Assembly: GCA_964615145.1 (NCBI GenBank)
Contig: CAZTOP010000010.1
Coordinates: 1-64,000 of the forward strand
DNA length: 64,000 bases
Source of the DNA: CAIVPM01 sp964615145
GTDB lineage: Bacteria > Bacteroidota > Bacteroidia > Chitinophagales > Chitinophagaceae
Direction: 5' to 3'
Positions 7,548-15,778 of the stretch are shown here, in pieces. The translations under genes were made by a program, and so were the position numbers. Each line of letters starts with the position of its first letter. Within the stretch, counting starts at the first letter, position 1. Under the pieces are notes generated by a model. That model saw nothing but the letters and a program-made list of their open reading frames with translations. It was not told the origin of the DNA and made no database searches.

Positions 7548-10013
7548 TTATCCTCCAAAACCACCACCACCACTTTTAACACGTTTACTTTCATCTTCTA
7601 CCCCAGTTTGTCTTTGGCGTGCAGCTTTTACAGTGTTTTTGCCAAAGCGATAGCTGAAGTTTAGTTTTAATTGCTGACTTTCCCATCTAAATTGCCCATT
7701 CAAATATTGTCCTACAAAATTACTTGTACCTCGCCATCTCATTGTATTAAAAATATCACTCACCGATACTTTAATATTTCCTTTCCCCTGCATTACTTGT
7801 TTGCTTAATCCCAAATCAACAAAACCCATAGACTTAGTTTCGAAAGTTCCTTGTTGAATAGATGGAGTACTCAACCAACTACTTAATTCTGCTCTGTATC
7901 CTTTACCTAAGTTAAAGCTGTGTTGCATGTATAAGTTTGCAGATGTTACTTCTAAACTAATATTTCTGTTAGCACCACCTACATTATCTGCTTGATATTT
8001 TGAATAAAAAGCATTTAAACTAAAGTAAGCACTGTAAATGCCTTTTTGAAAAGGATAACTAATACTCAAATTAAAAATATCTTGTGTAGCTAAATTTTTA
8101 TTGGTCATGTAGCTTTTAGATTTTTCAGTAGTATCTATAATTGAAGCAAACATATCTTTTATATGACTGTAGCTTAAACTAGTTGTAAGCCTATATTTAT
8201 AGGTGTTTGAAATGCTAAAAATATTTGTGTATTGAGGAGTTAAATTTGTATTTCCTTTTTGATAAGTGTATTCATCAAGCTTAAATTCAAATGGGTTTAA
8301 TTGTTGATAAGCAGGCCTATCAATTCTTCTGCTGTAGCTTAAACTCCATTGATTCATTGGATTTTTATTGAATGATAAACTTGCACTTGGAAATAAATCA
8401 GTGTACTTTCTTTCAAAAGTTGTATCATATACTTTCCAACCGCTACCATCATTTGTTTGAGCTAATGTATTACCAGTTACATTGCTATTTTCAACCCTTA
8501 AACCAATTTGAAACATTACTCCTTTGTATTGCTTATTAAAATTTAAGTATGCAGCATTGATTTGCTCTTTATATGTAAATTTATTGCTACGCGATGTATC
8601 TAGTGTTTTAGTATCGTCTCCAATATTTTGTACATTATAACGCTGAAAATCGTTAGTGGTTTTAACATTGGAAATTTTAATGCCTGTTTCTAATTTGCCA
8701 CCAGCAAACTTTTGTTCATAGTCGATTTTTCCATTTAATATATCTATAATACTAGGACTTATCATTCTGTAGATAATAGAATTAGTTGTTGTATAGCTTG
8801 CATCTTTATAGTAATTAGGTTGTAGTTGATTATTGTTATTATCAAATCTGCCATAGTTAGCATCAACATTTAATTCACGACCACTTGTATCGGTATGTTT
8901 ATAATTTCCATTAATATTGATGTTATTATTTTTCATTGCAGATGTATTATTAGCAACCAGTGTTCTTACAAAATCATGAGCACCATTTTTTATGTAGTGA
9001 AGTGGTGTTGTTACATCATTGGTCATATCGGTATTGCTAAAGTTTCCATCAACTATAAAACCAAACGTATTATGTTTATTGGCATAATAATCTGCACCTG
9101 CTTTAAAAGTGTGTGAAGTACTTATTGGACTCATGTAACCGTTTTGATCAAATGCAGAATCTAATAATTCTCTGTAGATTGATAATGAGTTAATATTCTT
9201 ACTATGGTTGTAATTGTAGTTGCCAAATAGGTTTAATTTTTTATTTCGATTATTTAAACTTAAACCAGCATTATATTTTGAGTAAACACCAATAGCATAT
9301 CCAGCATTAGCACTTCCATTTGTACCAAATGCTTTATTTTTCTTTAAACGAATATTTATAATACCCGCATTTCCTGCAGCATCATATTTTGCACTAGGAT
9401 TTGTAATCAACTCTATTGCCTCAATATTGCTGCTTTGAATTGATTTTAAGTAGTCGGCTAAATCTTTTCCAGATAGGGGCGATGGTCTTCCATCAATATA
9501 AACTTGCACTCCATTTTTACCGCTTAGTTGCAAATTATCATCTTTGTCAATCATTACACCTGGTGATTTTCTAAGCAATTCAAAAGCATCTGTTCCAACT
9601 GCATTAATACTAGCTTCAACATTAAAAATAGTTTTATCAGCCTTTACTTCAATCATTGGCTTTTTGCTTGAAACAGTTACTTCGCCTAACTCTTTGCTCA
9701 TTTTGGTAAGTGTAATTTGAGGCACAGTAAAATCTATTCCCTTAAACTCAAATGTGTTAGTAGCCGCTTTTCTATATCCAATATTTGAAACTGTAATAAA
9801 ATAATTACCGTTAACAGCATTTTTAAAAACATAGTCTCCATCTTTATTTGAAACTGCAATTTTTACAATAGATGAATCTTTTGATTTATGTAGTGTAATT
9901 GATGAGCCAGCAACTGACTTGCTATTTTCATCTCTTAAATTACCACTAATATTTTGTGCGTTTGTAAATGCGGCTATAAATATTAAAAAGCCTAGTGTAA
10001 TAAATTTTTTCAT
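7548..10013 (-). CDS. Outer-membrane beta-barrel receptor (CarboxypepD_reg, plug, OMP_b-brl_3)
   Basis: An 821-residue outer-membrane protein of the TonB-dependent-receptor superfamily. It starts with a signal peptide (MKKFITLGFLIFIAAFTNAQ), then a CarboxypepD_reg domain (NISGNLRDENSKSVAGSSIT, residues about 21-105), a plug (LLRKSPGVMIDKDDNLQLSG and NPSAKYDAAGNAGIINI, about 140-220), then a barrel with many aromatic-ended strands to NFSYRFGK. The last residues are a glycine-rich tail (GGGGFGG). No SusD-like partner lies next to it, so it belongs to the SusD-less group; its ligand is unknown. ATG at 10013 has AAAAGGA just upstream. Confidence 0.9.
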   Translation of the reverse strand: MKKFITLGFLIFIAAFTNAQNISGNLRDENSKSVAGSSITLHKSKDSSIVKIAVSNKDGDYVFKNAVNGNYFITVSNIGYRKAATNTFEFKGIDFTVPQITLTKMSKELGEVTVSSKKPMIEVKADKTIFNVEASINAVGTDAFELLRKSPGVMIDKDDNLQLSGKNGVQVYIDGRPSPLSGKDLADYLKSIQSSNIEAIELITNPSAKYDAAGNAGIINIRLKKNKAFGTNGSANAGYAIGVYSKYNAGLSLNNRNKKLNLFGNYNYNHSKNINSLSIYRELLDSAFDQNGYMSPISTSHTFKAGADYYANKHNTFGFIVDGNFSNTDMTNDVTTPLHYIKNGAHDFVRTLVANNTSAMKNNNININGNYKHTDTSGRELNVDANYGRFDNNNNQLQPNYYKDASYTTTNSIIYRMISPSIIDILNGKIDYEQKFAGGKLETGIKISNVKTTNDFQRYNVQNIGDDTKTLDTSRSNKFTYKEQINAAYLNFNKQYKGVMFQIGLRVENSNVTGNTLAQTNDGSGWKVYDTTFERKYTDLFPSASLSFNKNPMNQWSLSYSRRIDRPAYQQLNPFEFKLDEYTYQKGNTNLTPQYTNIFSISNTYKYRLTTSLSYSHIKDMFASIIDTTEKSKSYMTNKNLATQDIFNLSISYPFQKGIYSAYFSLNAFYSKYQADNVGGANRNISLEVTSANLYMQHSFNLGKGYRAELSSWLSTPSIQQGTFETKSMGFVDLGLSKQVMQGKGNIKVSVSDIFNTMRWRGTSNFVGQYLNGQFRWESQQLKLNFSYRFGKNTVKAARQRQTGVEDESKRVKSGGGGFGG

Positions 10014-10069
10014 AATTCCTTTTAGTAATATGTAGCAAAACTGTTGTTATTATTACATTCTGTTACTAT

Positions 10070-10081
10070 CTTATCGATAAG
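10070..10081. promoter_or_regulatory. 12-bp palindrome in the divergent promoter region
   Basis: CTTATCGATAAG is a perfect palindrome in the 154-bp gap between the divergent barrel gene and lutB. It could be an operator for either gene; this is a weak inference from symmetry alone. Confidence 0.3.
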
Positions 10082-10144
10082 TGGATATTAGGAATTTTAA
10101 ATGGTTATACAATTTGTACAATAAAATGTTATTGTTATTACTAT

Positions 10145-10152
10145 TACTTTTG
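10145..10152 (+). promoter_or_regulatory. -7 promoter box of the lutB operon
   Basis: TACTTTTG fits the Bacteroidota -7 consensus TAnnTTTG. The transcript would begin about 8 bases before the ATG at 10168, a very short leader. No good -33 TTTG is found at the usual spacing. Confidence 0.4.
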
Positions 10153-10167
10153 TATTAATTGTATAAT

Positions 10168-11544
10168 ATGAATAAAACTGCATCTTCCTTCATAGCGAAA
10201 AGCACCATTAAAGCTGCCGATTTAAATCATCGTAGAAAAATAAATTTTAATATTGGGAAATACAATGCTGTCGTTCCTCAAGGTAAAGAACAGTATACTG
10301 ATGTGAAAGCTGCAAGAGAAATGGCAAAAAATATTAAACACAAAGCCATTGAAAATTTAGATAAATATTTAGAAGAGTTTGAAAAAAAAATAGTTTCAAG
10401 GGGTGCAAAAGTAATTTGGGCAAATGATGGAAACGAAGCTTTACAAGCCATTGGTAAAATCTGCAAAGAGAAAAAGTGTAAGACTATTGTAAAAAGCAAG
10501 AGTATGGTTACTGAAGAAATTCATTTAAACACATATCTTGAGTCTATTAATATTGAAAGTGTGGAAACAGATTTGGGAGAATATATTCAGCAACTTGATG
10601 GAGAGGCTCCTTACCATATTGTTACACCTGCAATGCATAAAAGCAAAGAAGATGTTGCTAAACTTTTTGCTGAAAAATTAGGGGTTCCAGGCGGTTTAAC
10701 GCCCGAGGAGCTAACACAGGTTGCCAGAAAAAACTTGAGAGAAAAATATATTGAAGCAGAAATTGGTGTTACAGGAGCTAATTTTATTTTGGCTGATATT
10801 GGTGGTATTGCTATTACTGAAAATGAAGGTAATGGAAGATTAAGTTGTTCAATGCCTAACACACACATTGTTATTGTTGGAATCGAAAAAGTGCTACCTT
10901 CAGTAAATGACTTAGCCTTATTTTGGCCGTTGCTTTCCACTTTTGGCACCGGGCAAAAAGTTACCGTTTACAACTCTATTATTACAGGTCCTAAACAATC
11001 AAATGAATCAGATGGACCAGAAGACATGTATGTTATTTTATTAGATAATGGACGTACAAATTTATTATCAAATCCGAAAACCAGAGAAGCATTGTATTGC
11101 ATAAGATGTGGTGCTTGTTTAAATGCTTGTCCAGTTTACAAAAACATTGGTGGTCATAGTTATGAAACAACTTACAGTGGTCCTATTGGTAGTGTTATTA
11201 CACCTTATTTAAGTGGGTTGAATGATTATAAACATTTAAGTTATGCTTCTTCTTTATGTGGTAATTGTACAGAAGTATGCCCTGTTAAAATTAATTTGCA
11301 CGAATTGCTTTTAGATAATAGACACGAATCGGTAAAACAAGGTACAAGCACCCTAATGGAACGTATTGCCTGGAAGGCTTGGAAGACTGCTAGTTTAAAC
11401 AGAAGTATGATGAATATGGGAAATGGTTCTCTAAAAAATAAAGTTGTTAATACTATTTTTAAAGGCTGGACCAAACATAGGGGCAAATTAGATTTTAGTC
11501 AAAAAACATTCAATCAAATGTGGAAAGATGAAGGCAAGGGTTAA
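10168..11544 (+). CDS. lutB: LutB-type iron-sulfur protein of lactate utilisation
   Basis: A 458-residue member of the LutB/LldF (YkgF) family, one subunit of the LutABC complex that oxidises L-lactate. The N-terminal half (NIGKYNAVVPQG, VKSKSMVTEEIHLN, GVTGANFILADIGGIAITEN) is the DUF162/LUD domain. The C-terminal half carries two ferredoxin-like cysteine sets, CIRCGACLNACP (about residues 309-320) and CGNCTEVCP (about 365-373), for 4Fe-4S clusters. ATG at 10168 is preferred over an upstream TTG at 10159. LutA and LutC are not next to it; the following genes are a nitrilase and an S4 protein, so partners must be encoded elsewhere. Confidence 0.88.
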   Translation: MNKTASSFIAKSTIKAADLNHRRKINFNIGKYNAVVPQGKEQYTDVKAAREMAKNIKHKAIENLDKYLEEFEKKIVSRGAKVIWANDGNEALQAIGKICKEKKCKTIVKSKSMVTEEIHLNTYLESINIESVETDLGEYIQQLDGEAPYHIVTPAMHKSKEDVAKLFAEKLGVPGGLTPEELTQVARKNLREKYIEAEIGVTGANFILADIGGIAITENEGNGRLSCSMPNTHIVIVGIEKVLPSVNDLALFWPLLSTFGTGQKVTVYNSIITGPKQSNESDGPEDMYVILLDNGRTNLLSNPKTREALYCIRCGACLNACPVYKNIGGHSYETTYSGPIGSVITPYLSGLNDYKHLSYASSLCGNCTEVCPVKINLHELLLDNRHESVKQGTSTLMERIAWKAWKTASLNRSMMNMGNGSLKNKVVNTIFKGWTKHRGKLDFSQKTFNQMWKDEGKG

Positions 11545-11573
11545 TTTCTTTTAAAATAAAAATTCTACTTTTA

Positions 11574-12365
11574 ATGTCTCTTACGTTTTCTTTGATACAA
11601 ACCAAACTGTTTTGGGAAAATAAGCAACAAAATCTTGCTATGCTTGAAAACAAAATTTTAAGTATTGAAGATAAAACACAAGTTGTTGTTTTGCCCGAAA
11701 TGTTTAGCACAGGGTTTAGTATGCAGCCACATTTATTTGCCGAAACAATGGATGGCAACACTATTCAATGGATGAAAAAAATAGCTACCCAAAAAAAAAT
11801 AATTTTAACAGGAAGCTTAATGATGGAAGATGAAGGGAAATATTATAACAGATTAATTTGGATGTTGCCTAATGGGCAATTTGGTTTCTATAACAAAAGG
11901 CATTGTTTTGCCTATGCACAGGAAGATAAGTACTATACAGCAGGAACAGAAAAAAAAATTGCACAAGTAAATGGTTGGAAAATTAATTTACAAGTTTGCT
12001 ACGATCTAAGATTTCCTGTATGGGCTAGTCAAAATGATTTTGATAAAAGTGGCAATAATCTTTTCGATATTTTACTATATGTAGCTAATTGGCCCAAGCG
12101 TAGAAGTTATGCTTGGAAATCTCTATTGGTAGCACGTGCCATAGAAAATCAATGTTATGTTATTGCAGTTAACAGAGTTGGTTTTGATGGGAATAATATT
12201 GAACATAGTGGTGATAGCATGGTCGTAAATCCTTTAGGCGATATATTGTATACTAAGGAAAATGTTGAAGATATTTTTACCATTACACTTGATAAAGATG
12301 CTTTGCTAGATATTAGAAATAAGTTCCCTTTTTGGAAAGATGCGGATTCATTTAAACTTTTGTAA
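11574..12365 (+). CDS. Carbon-nitrogen hydrolase, omega-amidase (YafV) type
   Basis: A 263-residue nitrilase-superfamily amidase. The catalytic triad is visible: glutamate in VVVLPEMFSTGF (about residue 42), lysine in GFYNKRHCF (about 108), and cysteine in LQVCYDLRFPVW (about 143). The RFPVW and SLLVARAIENQCYVIAVNR context matches YafV-like omega-amidases, which hydrolyse alpha-keto-glutaramate or alpha-keto-succinamate in methionine salvage and transaminase repair. It lies 29 bases after lutB and 2 bases before the S4 gene, so the three are probably co-transcribed; no functional link is obvious. Confidence 0.88.
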   Translation: MSLTFSLIQTKLFWENKQQNLAMLENKILSIEDKTQVVVLPEMFSTGFSMQPHLFAETMDGNTIQWMKKIATQKKIILTGSLMMEDEGKYYNRLIWMLPNGQFGFYNKRHCFAYAQEDKYYTAGTEKKIAQVNGWKINLQVCYDLRFPVWASQNDFDKSGNNLFDILLYVANWPKRRSYAWKSLLVARAIENQCYVIAVNRVGFDGNNIEHSGDSMVVNPLGDILYTKENVEDIFTITLDKDALLDIRNKFPFWKDADSFKLL

Positions 12366-12367
12366 AA

Positions 12368-12751
12368 ATGAAAGAAACAGAAAAACTTAGAGTAGATAAA
12401 TATTTGTGGGCAATTAGAATTTTCAAAAGCAGAAGTATGGCTTCTGATGCATGTGATAAAGGGAAAGTTAAATGCAATGAAGTTAGTATTAAAGCATCAA
12501 AAATTGTAAATATCGGAGATGAATATCATATAAGAACTGAATCTAGAAAATGGATAATCAAAGTTGTTGCTCTCTTACACAATAGAGTTCAATATAGCGA
12601 AGCAATTAAGTTTTATACCGACATTACTCCTTTAGAAGAAAAGGATGAGAATACATTTTTACCTACATCATTTAATACTGGCAAGAGACTCAGTAAAATT
12701 GGTAGGCCCAATAAAAAACAAAGAAGAAATTTTGAAGATTTCATGGAATAA
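12368..12751 (+). CDS. S4-domain RNA-binding protein (Hsp15-like)
   Basis: A 127-residue basic protein. The first 60 residues (EKLRVDKYLWAIRIFKSRSM to KASKIVNIGDEYHI) are a complete S4 RNA-binding domain, as in Hsp15/HslR, which recycles stalled 50S subunits carrying nascent chains. The C-terminus is lysine/arginine-rich (IGRPNKKQRRNFEDF), also like Hsp15. It starts with ATG two bases after the nitrilase stop. The Hsp15 role is inferred from size and domain layout. Confidence 0.8.
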   Translation: MKETEKLRVDKYLWAIRIFKSRSMASDACDKGKVKCNEVSIKASKIVNIGDEYHIRTESRKWIIKVVALLHNRVQYSEAIKFYTDITPLEEKDENTFLPTSFNTGKRLSKIGRPNKKQRRNFEDFME

Positions 12752-12817
12752 AGCAAAGCAGAAAGTAATACTTTAAAATATATTCAGGCGAGCAGACTAA
12801 CATAATTTGATAAGCTT

Positions 12818-12848
12818 AAAAAGTTTCAAAAGAGTCAAGAAACTTTTA
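12818..12848 (+). terminator. Weak hairpin after the S4 gene
   Basis: AAAAGTTTC and GAAACTTTT are perfect 9-bp arms around an 11-base loop, about 65 bases after the S4 stop. The stem is AT-rich and the T-run is short, so termination is only likely. Confidence 0.4.
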
Positions 12849-12915
12849 TTCTAAATAATTTTTATTTTGACAATAATATTTTTACGTTAAACGACACTCG
12901 GCATTAATATCTCTC

Positions 12916-12955
12916 CTAACATTTGTTAGTTTCAGCAAATAATCTTTTACTTTTA
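12916..12955 (+). promoter_or_regulatory. paa promoter with overlapping palindromic operator
   Basis: A -33 TTTG (12922-12925) and a near-consensus -7 box TACTTTTA (12948-12955) are 22 bases apart and put the start of transcription about 12 bases before the paaA ATG. The palindrome CTAACATTTGTTAG (12916-12929; 6-bp arms, 2-bp centre) covers the -33 box, a position suited to a repressor. No regulator gene is adjacent. Confidence 0.5.
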
Positions 12956-12973
12956 CAGCCTAAACTTATTTGT

Positions 12974-13918
12974 ATGCAAATCAATTTTGAAGAATTATTT
13001 CAATCTAAAATTGATAATGAAATAAAGATTGAACCAAAGGATTGGATGCCTGAAAAATACAGACAAACCAATATTCGCCAAATCAGTCAACACGCCCACA
13101 GCGAAATTGTAGGCATGTTGCCCGAAGGAGCTTGGATTACAAGAGCTCCATCTTTAAAACGTAAAGCCATTTTACTTGCAAAGGTTCAAGATGAAGGTGG
13201 GCACGGTTTATATTTATATTCTGCTGCTGAAACCTTGAACATTAGCAGAGATGAAATGACAGAACAATTACTTACTGGTAAAGCAAAATATTCTTCCATA
13301 TTTAATTATCCAAGTTTAACCTGGGCAGATATGGGTGCAATTGGTTGGTTGGTTGATGGTGCCGCAATTTTAAATCAGGTAATGCTTTGCAGAACAAGCT
13401 ATGGACCTTATGCACGTGCAATGGTGCGTATTTGCAAAGAAGAAAGTTTTCATCAAAGACAAGGCTTTGAAATATTATTGGTTTTAAGTCAGGGAACTGA
13501 AGAACAAAAAGCAATGTGTCAGGATGCTATTAATCGTTGGTGGTGGCCAAGCTTAATGATGTTTGGACCAAAGGATAGTGAAAGTACCAACAGCGACCAG
13601 AGTATGAAATGGAAAATTAAACGTAAAACAAATGACGAGCTTAGACAACAGTTTGTTGATATGTGTGTGCAACAAGTTAAGGTTTTAAATATGACTTTGC
13701 CCGACACTGATTTAAAATGGAATGAAGAAAGAAAACATTATGATTTTGGTGAAATAAACTGGGATGAATTTTGGCAAGTGGTGAAAGGGAATGGCCCTTG
13801 CAATAAGGAAAGATTAGAAGCAAGAAACAAAGCCTGGAATGATGGAGCCTGGGTACGTGATGCAGCTATGGCTTATGCTGAAAAGAAAAAAAAGAGAGAA
13901 CAAATCAAGGTTGCTTGA
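12974..13918 (+). CDS. paaA: 1,2-phenylacetyl-CoA epoxidase catalytic subunit PaaA
   Basis: The di-iron subunit of the multicomponent monooxygenase that epoxidises phenylacetyl-CoA in aerobic phenylacetate breakdown. The 314-residue protein starts at ATG 12974 (MQINFEELFQSKID); the frame extends upstream but those codons lie in the promoter. Iron ligands are in the helices with VQDEGGHGLYLYSAAE (about residues 70-85) and CKEESFHQRQGFE (about 155-167). WWWPSLMMFGP and the long conserved C-terminus are PaaA-specific. It is the first gene of the cluster, but the next paa gene is separated from it by a 430-bp inserted element. Confidence 0.95.
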   Translation: MQINFEELFQSKIDNEIKIEPKDWMPEKYRQTNIRQISQHAHSEIVGMLPEGAWITRAPSLKRKAILLAKVQDEGGHGLYLYSAAETLNISRDEMTEQLLTGKAKYSSIFNYPSLTWADMGAIGWLVDGAAILNQVMLCRTSYGPYARAMVRICKEESFHQRQGFEILLVLSQGTEEQKAMCQDAINRWWWPSLMMFGPKDSESTNSDQSMKWKIKRKTNDELRQQFVDMCVQQVKVLNMTLPDTDLKWNEERKHYDFGEINWDEFWQVVKGNGPCNKERLEARNKAWNDGAWVRDAAMAYAEKKKKREQIKVA

Positions 13919-13925
13919 CGATGAA

Positions 13926-14355
13926 ATTACTGATTATTAATTATTGATTATTATGGCGAGTATAGACCATTTTTATGACTTACCAGTTTACAAAACTTGT
14001 AAAGAGTTTAGAAAGAAAATTTCAGTAATTATTAAATCGCTTCCTTCATCAGAAAAATTTGAATTGGTTAGCCAAATCAAACGCTCTTCAAGGTCAATAA
14101 CAGCAAATGTTTCAGAAGGTTTTGGAAGATATCATCATCAAGAGAATATTCAATTTTGCAGAATATCAAGAGGTTGATTAACTGAAACAATGGAACATTT
14201 AATTACAGCTTTTGATGAAAATTATATTACAGAAGATGTTTTAAAAGAGGTAAACGAAGAATATAAAAAATGTTTAAAAGAATTAAATACATACGTCAGG
14301 TATTTAAAATCAGCAAAAGAAATAATCTAATAATCAATAATAAATAATCATTAAT
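13926..14355 (+). mobile_element. IVP/four-helix-bundle element with long terminal inverted repeats
   Basis: The 430-bp segment between paaA and paaB is bounded by inverted repeats: 13926-13953 pairs with 14328-14355 at 26 of 28 positions (21 of 22 for the inner part). The single gene inside fills the space exactly: the A of its ATG is the last base of the left repeat and the T of its stop codon is the first base of the right one. This layout copies the intervening sequences found in some 23S rRNA genes, which encode the same protein family. No target-site duplication is clear. Mobility is inferred, not shown. Confidence 0.7.
13953..14330 (+). pseudogene. Four-helix-bundle protein (23S rRNA IVP family), interrupted by a TGA
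   Basis: Reads as a 125-codon member of the IVP family (PF05635/TIGR02436): VYKTCKEFRKKI, SEKFELVSQIKRSSRSITAN, VSEGFGRYHHQENIQF and, after the stop, a helix ending ELNTYVRYLKSAKEII. The family normally has a serine after FCRISRG; here the codon is TGA (14175-14177) where TCA would restore the usual ISRGSLTET, so one base change accounts for it. The frame stays open on both sides. The biochemical role of the family is unknown. The gene lies inside the paired inverted repeats. Confidence 0.8.
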
Positions 14356-14358
14356 CAA

Positions 14359-14706
14359 ATGATAAAAAAATATTACTACGGTGATTATGGAGAAATTGAA
14401 GGTGGTGTTTCTTCAAATAAATCAGAAGCAGAATTTCCATTATGGGAAGTTTTTATAAGAAGCAAACAAGGTTTAGACCATAAACACGTTGGCAGTTTAC
14501 ACGCTGCTGATGCGGCAATGGCAATGGAAAACGCAAGAGATGTTTATACACGCAGAATGGAAGGTGTAAGCATTTGGGTTGTTGAAAGCAAATACATTCA
14601 CGCATCAAATCCAGATGAAGCCGAAAGCCTTTATGAACCTTCGATGGATAAAATTTACAGACATCCTACATTCTATCAACTTCCCGATGAAGTAAACCAT
14701 ATGTAA
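14359..14706 (+). CDS. paaB: 1,2-phenylacetyl-CoA epoxidase subunit PaaB
   Basis: Small bridging subunit of the epoxidase, 115 residues, slightly longer than the usual 95 because of an N-terminal extension (MIKKYYYGDYGEIEGG). The core has WEVFIRSKQGLDHKHVGSLH and AADAAMAMENARDVYTRRMEG, the family signature, and ends SMDKIYRHPTFYQLPDEV. ATG at 14359 comes directly after the right repeat of the inserted element, so its ribosome access may be affected by the hairpin. paaC follows after 3 bases. Confidence 0.93.
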   Translation: MIKKYYYGDYGEIEGGVSSNKSEAEFPLWEVFIRSKQGLDHKHVGSLHAADAAMAMENARDVYTRRMEGVSIWVVESKYIHASNPDEAESLYEPSMDKIYRHPTFYQLPDEVNHM

Positions 14707-14709
14707 CTA

Positions 14710-15462
14710 ATGAATCAACATTTAACCAACTATATTTTACATTTAGCTGACACGACATTAATTCTATCTCATAGAAATAGTGAGTGGTGTGGCCATGGTC
14801 CAATTTTAGAGCAAGACATTGCATTAACTAACATTGCTTTGGACTTACTAGGCCAAGCAAGAAATTTTTATCAATACGCTGCAACGCTTATGGGAGAAGA
14901 GTTTGATGAAGATAAATTAGCGTATTTGAGAAATCCAGAGGAGTTTAAAAATCATTTATTAGTAGAACAACCAAATGCTGACTGGGGAGTTACTATTCTT
15001 CGCCAGTTTTACTTTAGTGTTTTTCAACATTACTTGTATAATGAGTTAAAAAATAGTAATGATGAACAACTTGCTGCAATTGCCACTAAGTCATTAAAGG
15101 AAGTTGCCTATCATTTACGTTGGAGTAGTGAATGGGTAATTCGTTTGGGCGATGGTACAAAAGAAAGTAATGTTAAAATGCAAAATGCTATTGAAGTTTT
15201 GAAAGACTATGTAGAGGAATTTTTTGTAATGAGTAACGAAGAATTAGAATTATTATCTCAAAATATTAGTGTTGATTTAAACAAAATAAAATCACTTTGG
15301 CAACAAAAGATAGATGAAGTTTTTGCTGAAGCAACATTGCATTTTCAATATTCAACACAACCCAAAATTGGTGGTAAGCAAGGAAAACATTCACAACACT
15401 TAGCAGATTTACTTGCAGAAATGCAAACTTTGCAAAGAACATATCCAAACAGTGTTTGGTAG
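14710..15462 (+). CDS. paaC: 1,2-phenylacetyl-CoA epoxidase structural subunit PaaC
   Basis: A 250-residue ferritin-like protein that pairs with PaaA in the epoxidase and lacks catalytic iron in characterised members. It shows EWCGHGPILEQDIALTNIAL and DLLGQARNFYQYAA, both typical, and AYHLRWSSEWVIRLGDGT later. The start ATG lies 3 bases after paaB. The last residues read LQRTYPNSVW. Confidence 0.93.
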   Translation: MNQHLTNYILHLADTTLILSHRNSEWCGHGPILEQDIALTNIALDLLGQARNFYQYAATLMGEEFDEDKLAYLRNPEEFKNHLLVEQPNADWGVTILRQFYFSVFQHYLYNELKNSNDEQLAAIATKSLKEVAYHLRWSSEWVIRLGDGTKESNVKMQNAIEVLKDYVEEFFVMSNEELELLSQNISVDLNKIKSLWQQKIDEVFAEATLHFQYSTQPKIGGKQGKHSQHLADLLAEMQTLQRTYPNSVW

Positions 15463-15466
15463 TTTT

Positions 15467-15778
15467 ATGATTGATAATTTCAAACCATATTATGCAGTTA
15501 TTTTTACTTCAATAAAAGTTGAATCTGAAAATAATTATGCAGATATAGCAAACAGAATGGTTGAATTAGCAGCTACACAACAAGGATTTATTGGAATTGA
15601 ATCTGCACGAAATGAAATAGGAATAACCGTTAGTTATTGGGATAGCTTAGAAGCGATAAAAAACTGGAAAAATAATGCAGAGCATTTGATTGCACAGCAA
15701 CTTGGCAGGGATGTTTTTTATCAATCTTACACAACACGAATTTGCAAAGTAGAGCATGAATATAGTTTTCGAAAATGA
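15467..15778 (+). CDS. ABM-domain (antibiotic biosynthesis monooxygenase-like) small protein
   Basis: A 103-residue dimeric alpha/beta-barrel protein of the ABM type. ATG at 15467 is chosen because the upstream part of the frame overlaps paaC. It shows YYAVIFTSIKVESENNYADI, MVELAATQQGFIGIESAR, VSYWDSLEAIKNWKNNAEH, the standard ABM pattern for small cofactor-less monooxygenases or heme/quinol-binding relatives. It lies between paaC and paaD, overlapping paaD by 4 bases, so it is translated with the epoxidase. Its role there is unknown; handling of a reactive ring intermediate is a guess. Confidence 0.85.
   Translation: MIDNFKPYYAVIFTSIKVESENNYADIANRMVELAATQQGFIGIESARNEIGITVSYWDSLEAIKNWKNNAEHLIAQQLGRDVFYQSYTTRICKVEHEYSFRK

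Noticed and set aside
13953..14330. Avd accessory gene of a diversity-generating retroelement
   Set aside because: Avd is also a four-helix bundle, but no reverse transcriptase or template/variable repeat is seen in the window and the sequence reads as the IVP type with its own inverted ends.
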